A DNA stretch of 64,000 nucleotides from contig JABLTG010000074.1 in assembly GCA_016618085.1 (NCBI GenBank), forward strand, positions 1-64,000, in the 5' to 3' direction. Positions 29,625 through 39,191 of the stretch are shown piece by piece. The notes under the pieces were generated by a model that made no database searches, had not been told where the DNA came from, and saw only the letters and a list, made by a program, of their open reading frames with translations. A program made the translations under genes and the position numbers. How positions within the stretch are numbered: position 1 is the stretch's first letter; each line of letters opens with the position of its first letter. The stretch comes from Neovahlkampfia damariscottae. Its lineage: Eukaryota > Heterolobosea > Selenaionea > Neovahlkampfiida > Neovahlkampfiidae.

Positions 29625-31694
29625 ATGAGGTCTTCAATGTTTGATTGTATCAACATGAGTAGCACAGCTGAATCTATAACAAAGGAAGAAGTTGAAAGAC
29701 ACAATAAAGAAATTGATGCATGGATTATCATACACAACAAAGTTTATGATATAACAAAGTTTATTTCCCAACATCCAGTGAGAATTTTTTATTTTTTTTT
29801 AAATTTAATTAAGGGTGGTCTTTTAATTCTGACTAATGTTGGTGGTGATTCCACTGATTCATTTTTAAAATTTGGACATGGAACAAAAGCAAAAAAACTT
29901 TTACAACAATTTTATATTGGAGAATTATTTGATGAAGGAGGAGACCAAGATGAACTTGTACCTGAACCTGTTGATTTTAGAGAATTACTTCAAGAATCAA
30001 GAATTAAAACCACAGATTTTGTTGATATGAGGTCTTTTTTACAAGAAACAAGAGTTGAAGTTGAAAAAGTAGATCTTTCAAAAATGTTACAAGATAGTAG
30101 AGTACCACGTGAACAAATAACATTTGATGAAATAAAAAAACATAAAATTGAATTCACAAAATTCAGAAAACATTGTAAAAATGAAGAAACAGATCATTTA
30201 ATTCAATTTGTATTGGATGTTCATAGTTTAAAAGAAAAAGAAGATTTTAAACATGAATGGCTTGTAAAAATATTTGAAGATTATGTTTCACCCATCACAA
30301 GTGAAAATCCAATTCAATTTTCTCATAATACCTTTGCTCTTATAATTATGAAATATAAAAAAAAAGATGAAACTGCATTTGATAAAGCACAACAAGAAAT
30401 TTCAAGAGAAATCATAAAAAATTTTATAAAATGGAAAGATCCTTCAAAAATCACAAAAAAAAAAGAAAAAAAAAAAATTGCCTTTGATGAATTATTATTG
30501 GATCCTATTGTGGAAGAAACAAAAATTGTAAAAGAATTAGAAAAGAAATATTCATTTACACAATCACCAAAACAACTTCAAATTACAAAAGAAAGTTCAA
30601 AATTGATTGATATAAGACATTCAAATGAATCAAAATCTTATTCTAATCCATTGGTCAATTCAATCATTGATGATAATGAACAAAAAGTTAAAGAAATTTT
30701 AATGGAAAAACCAGATCTTGCAAATCAACAATTTTTTGATCAATCTTTATTACATTTGGCAATTTGTTATTCAAACGAAAAAATAGTAGGTCATTTAATA
30801 ACAGCAGGTGCGCATATTAATTCAGGTGATAAATTAAAAAGGACACCATTACACATCGCAGCTAATATGGGAAATACAAATATTGTTTTAAATTTACTTG
30901 GAAATGGTGCAAATGTTAATGTCAAAGATTTATATGGTTTCTCTCCAATCATGTTATCAATTAAACAACATCATTGGGAAATTTCAGAGAACTTAATTTT
31001 ATTTGGTGCTGATTTAAATTTTAAAAAAGATAATGGATTAACAATATTACATGAATCTTTACAATATGGTGATGAAGAATGTTTGGATTGGATTTTAAAA
31101 AAGGAAAAAATAAAGTTAAATGGAAAAGATCAAATGGGGCAAACACCACTTTTGAGATCATTAGAAAGATCTCCAATTTCATTAATTAAAAAGTATATGG
31201 AAGTTAAAGGAGTTGATATACTTGCAACGGACAATAACTCAAAAAATTTATTTCATTTTGCTACTAGAAATCAGAGAAATGATTTTCTTGAATTCATATT
31301 GGAAAAAGATGATATTTCACCATTTGAAAATTTAATCACTCAAAAAGAGAAATTATCAGGTCAAAATCCATTACATTTTGCCATTAGATATGGAAATTTA
31401 ACAACTGTTAGATTGATGATTTCATTATTTCAAAAAGTTAATGCTGATATACTCTCTAAAGATGGATCGAATGAATTACCATCTGGAATTGCACATAAAA
31501 CAGTTGATAAAATGTTTAATGATTATATTTCATCAAATGATTATGTTCATTTGGACAGAATTAATTCAAAAATTGAACATTTGCTGAGAATTAGAAAATA
31601 TTTTAGAGAAGTAGAAAAGAATATCATTCCATCAGGTAAAAAAAGTAGAAGTAACTCAAAAAAGAGAAGTTCTTCAACATTATTTAATTTTTAA
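29625..31694 (+). CDS. Cytochrome b5 - RGS - ankyrin repeat fusion protein
   Basis: One short intron (about 29779-29813) joins KFISQHP to GGLLILTNVGGDSTDSFL, completing a cytochrome b5 heme domain (residues about 15-90). The HPGG motif and FGHGTKAKKLL supply the two heme-ligating histidines. Three short repeats follow (VDFRELLQESR, VDMRSFLQETR, VDLSKMLQDSR). Next is an RGS-like domain, about residues 170-285: KFRKHCKNEETDHLIQFVLD, WLVKIFEDYVSPITSENPIQ and IIKNFIKW. The C-terminal 350 residues hold about seven ankyrin repeats (TPLHIAANMGNTNIVLNLLG, NPLHFAIRYGNLTTVRLM) and a basic tail. It starts at 29625 or, less likely, at 29655. The combination suggests heme- or redox-linked control of G-alpha signalling (inference). 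Confidence 0.82.
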   Translation: MRSSMFDCINMSSTAESITKEEVERHNKEIDAWIIIHNKVYDITKFISQHPVRIFYFFLNLIKGGLLILTNVGGDSTDSFLKFGHGTKAKKLLQQFYIGELFDEGGDQDELVPEPVDFRELLQESRIKTTDFVDMRSFLQETRVEVEKVDLSKMLQDSRVPREQITFDEIKKHKIEFTKFRKHCKNEETDHLIQFVLDVHSLKEKEDFKHEWLVKIFEDYVSPITSENPIQFSHNTFALIIMKYKKKDETAFDKAQQEISREIIKNFIKWKDPSKITKKKEKKKIAFDELLLDPIVEETKIVKELEKKYSFTQSPKQLQITKESSKLIDIRHSNESKSYSNPLVNSIIDDNEQKVKEILMEKPDLANQQFFDQSLLHLAICYSNEKIVGHLITAGAHINSGDKLKRTPLHIAANMGNTNIVLNLLGNGANVNVKDLYGFSPIMLSIKQHHWEISENLILFGADLNFKKDNGLTILHESLQYGDEECLDWILKKEKIKLNGKDQMGQTPLLRSLERSPISLIKKYMEVKGVDILATDNNSKNLFHFATRNQRNDFLEFILEKDDISPFENLITQKEKLSGQNPLHFAIRYGNLTTVRLMISLFQKVNADILSKDGSNELPSGIAHKTVDKMFNDYISSNDYVHLDRINSKIEHLLRIRKYFREVEKNIIPSGKKSRSNSKKRSSSTLFNF

Positions 31695-31782
31695 AAATAA
31701 ATAATTTGCATTCAATTTTGTTTTGGATTCATTTTTATTGGCTTATTTTTTTTAACCAATCGTTTTGAACAAAGAAAAAAAA

Positions 31783-33816
31783 ATGTCTTTTACAGAGAGT
31801 GAGTTAAACAACTTTAATCCAGATGAAACTTTTGAATTTGAAATTGTAGAACCAGTTAAAAATGATAATTTATCAAATTGTCTTCTCATTGAAAATATTC
31901 CAAAAGCACCAAAAGAAAAGCTTACAAAACTTGAAACTGTTTTAAAAAAAGTTTTATCATTAAAAGGTGCAAAACCTATTAAAAACTTTTTAGTTGCTAC
32001 ATCTGAAGATGGTAGTTCAGCTGGTTGTTGTTTTGCTGAATATGATAATGTTACATGCGCAAAAGAAGTTCAAGAAAAATTAGATGGTTTTGAAATTGAT
32101 AAAAAAATGAAACTCAATTTAAAAGTACATTATTCATAAATTTAAACTTTTTTCAAGATCACATTCATGACTGATTTAGAAGAAAAAGAAATAAAAGAAT
32201 ACAAACCTCAAGAATATCAAGAACCAATTCAACTTAATGATTGGTTATTTGATAAACAAGCAAGAGATCAATATGCTATTCGTTATTATGAACAAACAGA
32301 AATTTGTTGGAATGATGAAATCCAAAAAGCTATTACAGTTAAAAAAGAAAATGTAAAAAATTAAAATCATTAACATTTCAAGAACTGGACTTTAAATTTA
32401 ATTACATGGTCACCAAGAGGAAGTTATATTGCTACATGGCATGAACAAGGTATTGCTATTTGGGGTGGTGAAAATTTTGCAAAACAAGCTGCTTTTGCTC
32501 ATTCAAATGCAAAACTTATTGATTTCTCACCATGTGAAAATTTTCTTTTAACATGGAATGAAGATGAAAAAAAGAATGTTGTTGTTTGGGATATTAAAAC
32601 AAAAAAAGTTAAAAAAGTTTTTTCACTTTCAATTGATCCTTCTGAAATTATGAATTTTTGGCCAGTTTATAAATGGAGTCATGATGATAAATACCTTTCA
32701 AGAATGGGTGAAGATTCAATTGAAATTTGGGATACTGAAACATTTGAATCAAAAACAATTTCAATTGATAGACTTGAAGGATATTCTTGGTCACCAAATG
32801 CTAATATTATTGCTTATACAGTTCCTGAAAAAGGTACAATTCCAGCAAAGGCATCATTAATGGAATATCCATCAAAAAGAGAAATTAAAACAAAAAATTT
32901 CTTCAAAGTTAAAGAGGAGATTAGAATCAATTGGTCACCAAAAGGAGATATTGTTTACTTTAAAGTTAATACAGAAACTAAAAAAGGACAAAAAGTTAAA
33001 CCAAAAACTAATTTTGAATTCTTCTTTGTTAAAAAAAGAAATATTCCAATTACAACATTAACAGTTGAAGATCCAGTTGCACAAAATATTTGGTCACCAA
33101 AAGGAAATATTTTGTTATTAGTTATTCCAGGTGAATCACAAAAATCCAATTTCCGTTTTTACAGAATTGATCAATCAACAAACATTAAACAAGTTAATGA
33201 AATTAAAGAGAAATTATTCACACATATTAACTTTTCACCACATGGTAGATATGGTATTTTCCATTCACCAAAATCTGTTAGTGGAACAATGGAATTTTAT
33301 GATTTTGATGATTGTGAATTTTTAGGTCAAGGAGAACATTTTATGATGACAGACCTTCAATGGGATCCAACAGGAAGATATTTAGCTACAAGTGTTAGTT
33401 ATCATGAACATCAATCTGAAAATGGTTTCATTATTTGGAATTTCTTAGGTAAAATGATTCATAGTTTAAAAGTTGAAAAATTCTGGCAATTTCAATGGAG
33501 ACCAAGACCACCTACATTATTATCAGAAGAAGAAGAACTTGCAATTTCAAAATCATTAATTCAAAAAAAGAACGAAATTGTCAAAGAATCAAAAGAATTA
33601 GAAAGACTTCAAAAAAAAGAAATTGATGACAAGAGAAAGAAATTAATGACTGAATGGAAAGAATTAAGGTCAAACATGTTAAAAGTTTATAATGAACAAA
33701 AAGAACAAAGAAAACAATTAAGAGGTGGTATTGATTCAGATGATGAAACTGATTATATTGAAGTTGATAAAGAAACTGTTGAAATCTTAGAACAAAGAGT
33801 TGAAGAAGTTGTTTAG
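31783..33816 (+). CDS. Translation initiation factor eIF3 subunit b
   Basis: This is a scaffold subunit of eIF3 at the 40S ribosome. Three exons join: an N-terminal RRM (NCLLIENIPKAPKEKLTKL, AGCCFAEYDNVTCAKEVQEK), then PIQLNDWLFDKQARDQYAIR, then a nine-bladed beta-propeller beginning NWTLNLITWSPRGSYIATWH with further WSP/WDP blade marks (INWSPKGDIVYF, NIWSPKGNILLL, LQWDPTGRYLATSV). It ends with a charged helix, RLQKKEIDDKRKKLM. Introns are at about 32126-32161 and 32352-32381. The true start is the ATG at 31783, with CCAAT at 31756. Length is about 655 residues, close to the family norm. The stop is TAG. Confidence 0.93.
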
Positions 33817-33844
33817 ACCAATAAAATTTGTTTGATCTTGAAAA

Positions 33845-34273
33845 ATGAAAGTTGATATGAAGAAATTACTCTTGAGTTTAATACCCAAGTGGAAAAAGAT
33901 TAAAAATGCTGAAACTACAGCAAGAGATCTTTTATCACTTGAAAGAACTTTGTTCGTTTTTTTAGAATTCTAAATTCTCTAAAGATTGGCATGGTTGAGA
34001 ACTTCCCTGGCATCTATTGCTTTAGGTGTAGCAGTTGCTAAATTTGTCCCTGGAAAAGATCCTTCATCTAAATGGTTGGCAACAATAACTGGTGTGATAT
34101 TAGTTATATTTGGACTAGTAATTTCATTTTATGCTATCATTAGAAATTTTTATATGAACCACATTATTGTGGCGGATGATTCAATGTGTATTTTGGATAA
34201 TATTGCACCAATTTTATTATCAATTGGTATTGTTGGAATTAGTGGATTATCTATTGCCATTATGTTCGTTTAA
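33845..34273 (+). CDS. DUF202/YidH-like small membrane protein
   Basis: The short exon 1 (ATG at 33845) ends in TTARDLLSLERT and joins across an intron (about 33954-33982) to LAWLRTSLASIALGVAVAKF. The result, ARDLLSLERTLLAWLRTSLA, is the DUF202 signature also found in the membrane part of vacuolar transporter chaperones. Three transmembrane helices follow (ATITGVILVIFGLVISFYAI and IAPILLSIGIVGISGLSIAI among them). Total is about 130 residues. Eukaryotic DUF202 proteins are often vacuolar or plasma-membrane proteins linked to polyphosphate or phosphate handling; function here is unproven. The C-terminus is 12 bp from the convergent elongase stop. Confidence 0.82.
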
Positions 34274-34289
34274 AATAAAAAAATTTATT
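34274..34289. terminator. Overlapping opposed AATAAA signals between DUF202 and elongase genes
   Basis: AATAAA at 34274-34279 on the plus strand and TTTATT at 34284-34289 (AATAAA on minus) lie in one 16-base block. The minus-strand signal contains the elongase stop codon (GAATAAA). The two stops are only 12 bp apart, so transcripts of the pair almost certainly overlap. Confidence 0.5.
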
Positions 34290-35094
34290 CTTTTTTGACT
34301 TGTTTCTTTTTTGAATATTTTTGAACAAAGAATTGAACAAATAAAATTAAATAAGAAGCATACATAATGAATGCACAAATGATTAAAAATTTTGGTCTTT
34401 CACAACCACAATCAACACCAATGAACCATAAATAAGCCCAATATCCATTTACACCAATTCCAATAAACATTTGAATGATTTGAAATAAAGTTAAATAAAT
34501 TGCCCATTTTGGTCTTTGTCCAATAGACATCAAAAAATAGTAAAAATACATGATTGTATGAACACAAGCATTAATTGTACCAAATAACCATCCAATTGTC
34601 ATGTGATTAACAATAGCATACCATGTGAATAATAAAACTGTTGTATGATGCCACCAATGAAGAAATTCAATATGTCCTTGTGGTTTTTTTGCAAGTCTTA
34701 AAACTGTATCAAACAATTCAAAGTATTTTGAAAAAACAAAGAGTAAACCCCAAAAATGAAGTGTTGAAGGTTCCCATGTAACACCTTTTTCATCACAAAA
34801 TAATGTCATAAATCCATGTTCTTGTGCTTTTTGACTATATGGTATAACAACTCCAACTAAAATTACTAATGACATTATTGATAAACTTAAATTCCAAATA
34901 GCCATAATTGGTTTAATTATACCCTCAGGTACTCCTGTTTTGAATAATTTTGGTACCAAAAATATGATTAAAAGATAAAGTGTAACTGCGATTATTGGTG
35001 CTGCATTTGTATAATACATTGTCCATGGTAATCCTCCATTTTGAAGTGAAGAAACTGTAAATAATTCTTGGTACAATTCAAGATAATGTTCCAT
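34285..35094 (-). CDS. ELO-family very-long-chain fatty acid elongase (3-ketoacyl-CoA synthase)
   Basis: This 269-residue single-exon protein carries out the condensing step of fatty acid elongation in the ER membrane. It carries the ELO signature HFWGLLFVFSKYFELFDTV, the catalytic histidine box LHWWHHTTVLL (HxxHH), GTINACVHTIMYFYYF and RPKWAIYLTLFQIIQM. About seven hydrophobic helices are visible. The Lys-rich tail SKKKQVKKE resembles ER retention signals but is not a strict KKxx. The motif HWWHH (rather than HVFHH or HVYHH) and the overall pattern resemble the ELOVL6/medium-chain type, though substrate length cannot be fixed. ATTGG is about 60 bp upstream. Confidence 0.92.
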   Translation of the reverse strand: MEHYLELYQELFTVSSLQNGGLPWTMYYTNAAPIIAVTLYLLIIFLVPKLFKTGVPEGIIKPIMAIWNLSLSIMSLVILVGVVIPYSQKAQEHGFMTLFCDEKGVTWEPSTLHFWGLLFVFSKYFELFDTVLRLAKKPQGHIEFLHWWHHTTVLLFTWYAIVNHMTIGWLFGTINACVHTIMYFYYFLMSIGQRPKWAIYLTLFQIIQMFIGIGVNGYWAYLWFIGVDCGCERPKFLIICAFIMYASYLILFVQFFVQKYSKKKQVKKE

Positions 35095-35327
35095 TTTGCT
35101 TGTTTACTTCGGCAGATAAAAAAGTTTTTAACAGTTCAAAATAGAAACTAAAATGATTGGCTATTTCTTCCACAACGGAAAAGTTTCATTCGTCCAATCA
35201 TTTAAGAACTATTTTGTTTTTTTTCCAAAAATTATAAATCAAAATCAAATATACTTCAATTTTCATCAAAAAAATTTGTGATTTATTCATCCAATGAAAT
35301 ACTGTTTATCAACGACAATCTGACTTG

Positions 35328-36569
35328 ATGTTCAATAAAAGTGAAGCCATAGAAATATTAGAGACCAATCCAACATTGAAAAAACTGTCCAAAGAACAAT
35401 TGTATAATTACGATTTCATGTATTATGCAATCAAAAAATATGGAGCAGCTGAGTTATTAGGTTGGCAATTCCAACACTTACCTGATTATTTAAAACAAGA
35501 TTCTGAAATTATAAAATACTATGCAAAAACATTTGGAATAAAATTGAAAGACATACCGACCAGTTGGACAAAAGAAGAATTCAAAAAATCTTGTTTCTCA
35601 ATAATTGTCCAAAACCCAAGGAGTATTGAAGATGCCCCTGATTTCATTAAAGATGATGAAGAAATAATGGAAATATGTATTCATGAATCACCTGAATTAT
35701 TACAATTTGCTTCAGAAAGACTGAAAAATGATAAGAAATTTGTGTTAAAAACTTTACAAATTGATAAAGGAATAAATCTCAGTGATTATATTCTTTGTAC
35801 AAGAGTACCATTGAAATTTGCATCTAAAAGATTGAGAAATGATAGAGAAGTGATCATAGAATCCATCAAATCAAACTACTTAAATTTACAATATGCATCA
35901 GCAGAATTCACTATGAACAAAGAATTTTTATCAGAATGTATGAGGACAAATGGACATTGTTATGATATTAATCATGTATATAAGAATGATGAAGACATTT
36001 GTATGGCTGCTGTTTCCGAAAATGGATTAGTAATTGCAGAAATGCCAACAAACATTCAAATGAATGAAAAAATAGCATTTGAAGCTGTAAAGAAATCAGG
36101 ATATGCTTATTTCATACTATACCAAAAGATAGGTCATAAGGCAGATTTCTTTAAAAAGTTTGATTTTTGTATGGCAACTGTTGAATCATATCCAGAAGCA
36201 ATAATTTACAATGAATTTTATCAAAGAGACAATAGAGAAATAGCAATGACAGCATGTTCTAAAGATGGTACACTTTTAAATTCGTATCGATGGAGAAGTA
36301 CAAAAATTAATTTCTGTGATGATGAGGAGATCGTAATGGTTGCTGTAAAACAAAATGGATTAGCATTAGAACAAGCATCAGCAAGATTAAAACAGAATAG
36401 AAAAATAGTATATCAAGCTGTTAAACAGAATGGTGATGCTTTAAAGTACTCTATCGGTTTTGAAAATGATGTAATCATTACTATGCTTTCAGAGAAAATG
36501 TATTTCAAATTGATTACTGATATGAAGATGGAGAGATTATTTGATGTCAATTTTAGTTTTTTGAATTGA
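35328..36569 (+). CDS. DUF4116 repeat protein
   Basis: This is an intronless protein of about 413 residues, largely built from roughly 48-residue helical DUF4116 repeats. Typical units are DDEEIMEICIHESPELLQFA-SERLKNDKKFV, LKFASKRLRNDREVIIESIK and ALEQASARLKQNRKIVYQAV. The pattern is a day-to-day variant of D/N-x-E/K-I/F-V-x-x-A-V-x-x-x-x-x-x-L-x-x-A-S-x-x-L/F. The first 60 residues (EAIEILETNPTLKKLSKEQL) are a non-repeat cap. The repeat family has no known biochemical function; it is expanded in some protists and giant viruses. The start is taken at the ATG 35328, since the frame upstream would need a TTG. CCAAT lies at 35291. Confidence 0.83.
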   Translation: MFNKSEAIEILETNPTLKKLSKEQLYNYDFMYYAIKKYGAAELLGWQFQHLPDYLKQDSEIIKYYAKTFGIKLKDIPTSWTKEEFKKSCFSIIVQNPRSIEDAPDFIKDDEEIMEICIHESPELLQFASERLKNDKKFVLKTLQIDKGINLSDYILCTRVPLKFASKRLRNDREVIIESIKSNYLNLQYASAEFTMNKEFLSECMRTNGHCYDINHVYKNDEDICMAAVSENGLVIAEMPTNIQMNEKIAFEAVKKSGYAYFILYQKIGHKADFFKKFDFCMATVESYPEAIIYNEFYQRDNREIAMTACSKDGTLLNSYRWRSTKINFCDDEEIVMVAVKQNGLALEQASARLKQNRKIVYQAVKQNGDALKYSIGFENDVIITMLSEKMYFKLITDMKMERLFDVNFSFLN

Positions 36570-36833
36570 AAAATAAATTTCATTCAATCTCTTTTTCAAA
36601 AACAACTTTATTATGGATATAAATCTCTTTGTTTTTTGAATGATCAACTCAAATGATGAAAAAGACTACTGTTCATCGGATCATCAATTTTATAGAGCGA
36701 AATGAAAGTTCTTTTGAATCTTTTATGGTTAAAGCAATTTGAAATAATCTTTTGTATAACCAAATTTGTTCTGATTTCACCCGACGTTTTTGTTAAAATC
36801 TCCGGATAATTTTTATTGGCCCAAACAATAAAC

Positions 36834-37723
36834 ATGAGTCAAGACAAAGTTTGGAAATTTGGTTATGGTTCAAACATGTAAACCTTTCTAATTTCTTAAA
36901 AAAAAAAAGGTCCGTGGAGAACATGAAGAAAAAAAAAAATCTCGAAATATTTGAACACACAGCAGGAATTCTGAAAGGATTTAAATTGATATTCAAAGAT
37001 GGTATAGCATTTTCTGAACCCGGTTTTGCTGCTGTGGTGAAAGGAACGGATCAAGATGAAGTTCATGGTACTTTGGCTTTAATTTCCAAAGAAACTGCCG
37101 AAGGACTTGATATACAAGAAATGGGATATCTCATACAAAAAGTTACAGTTGAAACATACGACAACAGAAAAATTGAAGCAGAAGTTTACGGAGAATATCC
37201 TGATAAAGAAATAAAAACATCTCCACCAAGTTTAAGATATCTTCGCTTGTTAATAAAAGGTGCAGAAGAATCAAATCTTCAAAAAGAATACATTGATAAG
37301 TTGAAAAAAGTTGAATATTATGAACCATCAGGGGAAGTGTTAAAAAATAGAAGTGTAAAAATCCCAAAAAGTAAAGAAGAAAGAGAGAAATTAAAAGTGT
37401 TTACTAATGAAGAATTAAGTAAATTTAATGGTAAAGATGGAAATCCTAAGTATACTTGTTGTTTGGGTTTTGTCGTTGATCTTGAAAATGTTTGGATTTT
37501 TCCATCATGGCATGGAAGAGATGTTTCGAATAGAAATTTACTTCATTTCAGAGGGTTTTCCCTTGATACCATGGACGATGGTGGGAAAACTTTTCCAAAA
37601 CTTTCAACGTTAAATGAAGAAGAAATTGAATATTTAACACAAAATCTTGATAGATTTATTCAAGGAGACAATAAAATCATTGGATACTTGAAAGAATTTT
37701 ATGATTTTCAAGAATCAGATTAA
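36834..37723 (+). CDS. Gamma-glutamylcyclotransferase-like (GGCT/AIG2 fold) protein
   Basis: Exon 1 encodes MSQDKVWKFGYGSNM, where FGYGSNM is the substrate-loop signature of the GGCT fold. An intron at about 36879-36910 follows, and the frame continues AGILKGFKLIFKDGIAFSEP, VHGTLALISKETAEGLDIQE and TVETYDNRKIEAEVY. This first half (about 130 residues) fits gamma-glutamyl cyclotransferases, which release 5-oxoproline from gamma-glutamyl compounds. A second half of about 150 residues (VDLENVWIFPSWHGRDVSN, GKTFPKLSTLNEEEIEYLTQ) is unfamiliar and is not part of the minimal enzyme. The closest group may be the C7orf/DUF-extended GGCTs of protists. Substrate is unknown. ATTGG lies 15 bp before the start. 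Confidence 0.75.
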
Positions 37724-37773
37724 ATAAAGACAAGTTGTCAAAACTTTGATTAAATTTCAAAAAAAATTTTTTC

Positions 37774-38691
37774 TTAATCTTCATGCTTCTTGTATGAAAT
37801 GTATAATGATAAAGTCAATAAAAATATTGATACAGCAATCATTGATGATGCCCAAAACCAGTATGGTAATAATAAATTTTGTTGAATTGCTCCTGTATCA
37901 GACAACATTTTTTTTCCATCAATTTCGACTTGATAGGTGAAAATGTAATCAATATCACTGAAGGTGCTGATACAAATTTGTGTACCCAAGAAATCAACAA
38001 AGAAAACTTGAAACCATAGTGGAAATAAAACACCCACTATCAAAAAAATCAATGCCAACAGACCCACAATTATTAAACCAAAATTCGAACGTACAACAAA
38101 CACATCAGATAACATTAAACAAATTGACAATAATATAAGGCAAACCCTTGACATCTGTAAATGTAAGCACCTTATCAGAATGAAAAATGAACCTACAATT
38201 GGTCCTGACATTGGTCCCATTGCTGCAACTAATGCTAACTTCAATTTATTCGCATTTTGAGGTGTATAATAATAAGCAACACCAGAACCATCTTCATAAA
38301 GTATTAATTTCTCAAATGTAAATCCTGATAATAATGCTGTCAGTCCATGTGACATTTCATGAAACCAAGTTGCCAAAATTGTAAAAGGATAAAGTACATA
38401 ATTTCCAAATGGAATTCTCCATAATAACATTGTGAAAATTGCACAAACAAGTAATCCAACATACCTCAAAGTTTTTTTTTTCATGAATAAAGTTTTTGTC
38501 TCTTCAAAATATGAAATAGTGTTTTCTTTTTTGTTTGGTTCTTCAATAGATTCTTCAAAAAGTTGTTTATCTTCAGTTTCTTTAAAGTCTTCAAATTCAA
38601 GTGAAGGGTACTGTGGATCAAGAGAATCTTCAATCAAAATTTGTTCAAGTGAGATGGTTGGTGTGAAGGAGACATTTTCATCTTTCATCAT
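37774..38691 (-). CDS. Peptidase M50B-like integral membrane protein
   Basis: This is a single exon of 305 residues. An acidic N-terminus of about 75 residues is followed by several membrane helices. The zinc-protease motif HEMSHGLTALLSGF (HExxH) sits in a hydrophobic helix, preceded by PFTILATWFHE and followed by DGSGVAYYYTPQ and AAMGPMSGPIVGSFF. This is the pattern of the peptidase M50B-like family (PF13398). The usual downstream Asp of site-2 proteases is not evident, although LSDVFVVRSN offers one. Related proteins are found in plants, fungi and protists with unknown substrates. The two ATG codons at 38691 and 38688 are adjacent; ATTGG lies at 38695. Confidence 0.8.
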   Translation of the reverse strand: MMKDENVSFTPTISLEQILIEDSLDPQYPSLEFEDFKETEDKQLFEESIEEPNKKENTISYFEETKTLFMKKKTLRYVGLLVCAIFTMLLWRIPFGNYVLYPFTILATWFHEMSHGLTALLSGFTFEKLILYEDGSGVAYYYTPQNANKLKLALVAAMGPMSGPIVGSFFILIRCLHLQMSRVCLILLSICLMLSDVFVVRSNFGLIIVGLLALIFLIVGVLFPLWFQVFFVDFLGTQICISTFSDIDYIFTYQVEIDGKKMLSDTGAIQQNLLLPYWFWASSMIAVSIFLLTLSLYISYKKHED

Positions 38692-38802
38692 TGATTGGAT
38701 GACTAACCATGAACAATTGAAAATACAGTTGACAGTTTTTTGATGTTTTTAGACTCAAATTTCTTTTAATTTGAAGAGTGGTTTCCAAAATTTTATACAC
38801 CA

Positions 38803-39168
38803 ATGAAATCAGTTCTATTTCTTTTTTGTTGTTTGTGTTTGTTTGTTTTTGTTCTTGCAAATGAAGAAAAAGTTGCATCAGCAACAAAAACAGCTGATGA
38901 TTATATCAAAGAAGCATATGAAAAATTATCAAAAGACCCAAAAACTATGGATTTCATAAATGACTACGGTTTCAAAAAAAAAAAAAAAAATTAATAAATT
39001 CAAACAGGAAAACTAGCTGAAGAATTTGGTAAACTTTCAGGTGAAAAATTTGAAAATGCACAAGAAAAAATTTTATCTGGTCTCATGGGAGATTTCTTTA
39101 AAAAAATGGCAGTTGAACATCAAAACAAAGTTGGAGCTGAAAAAAAAGAAAAAAAAGACGAATTATAA
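38803..39168 (+). CDS. Second small ER-luminal protein with signal peptide and C-terminal KDEL
   Basis: Exon 1 begins MKSVLFLFCCLCLFVFVLAN, a signal peptide, and exon 2 follows an intron at about 38969-39008, joining NDYG to KLAEEFGKLSGEKFENAQEK. The protein ends EKKEKKDEL, an ER-retrieval signal. The mature chain is about 90 residues, charged and probably helical. I recognise no domain. It resembles the KDEL protein at 29188 in size, signal-peptide style (FCCL...) and start context (CCAATGAAA), but the mature parts do not align obviously. Without joining the exons the KDEL end would be missed, so this gene is easily mis-annotated. Confidence 0.72.
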
Positions 39169-39191
39169 ACTTTGATTAAAAAAATACTTCT

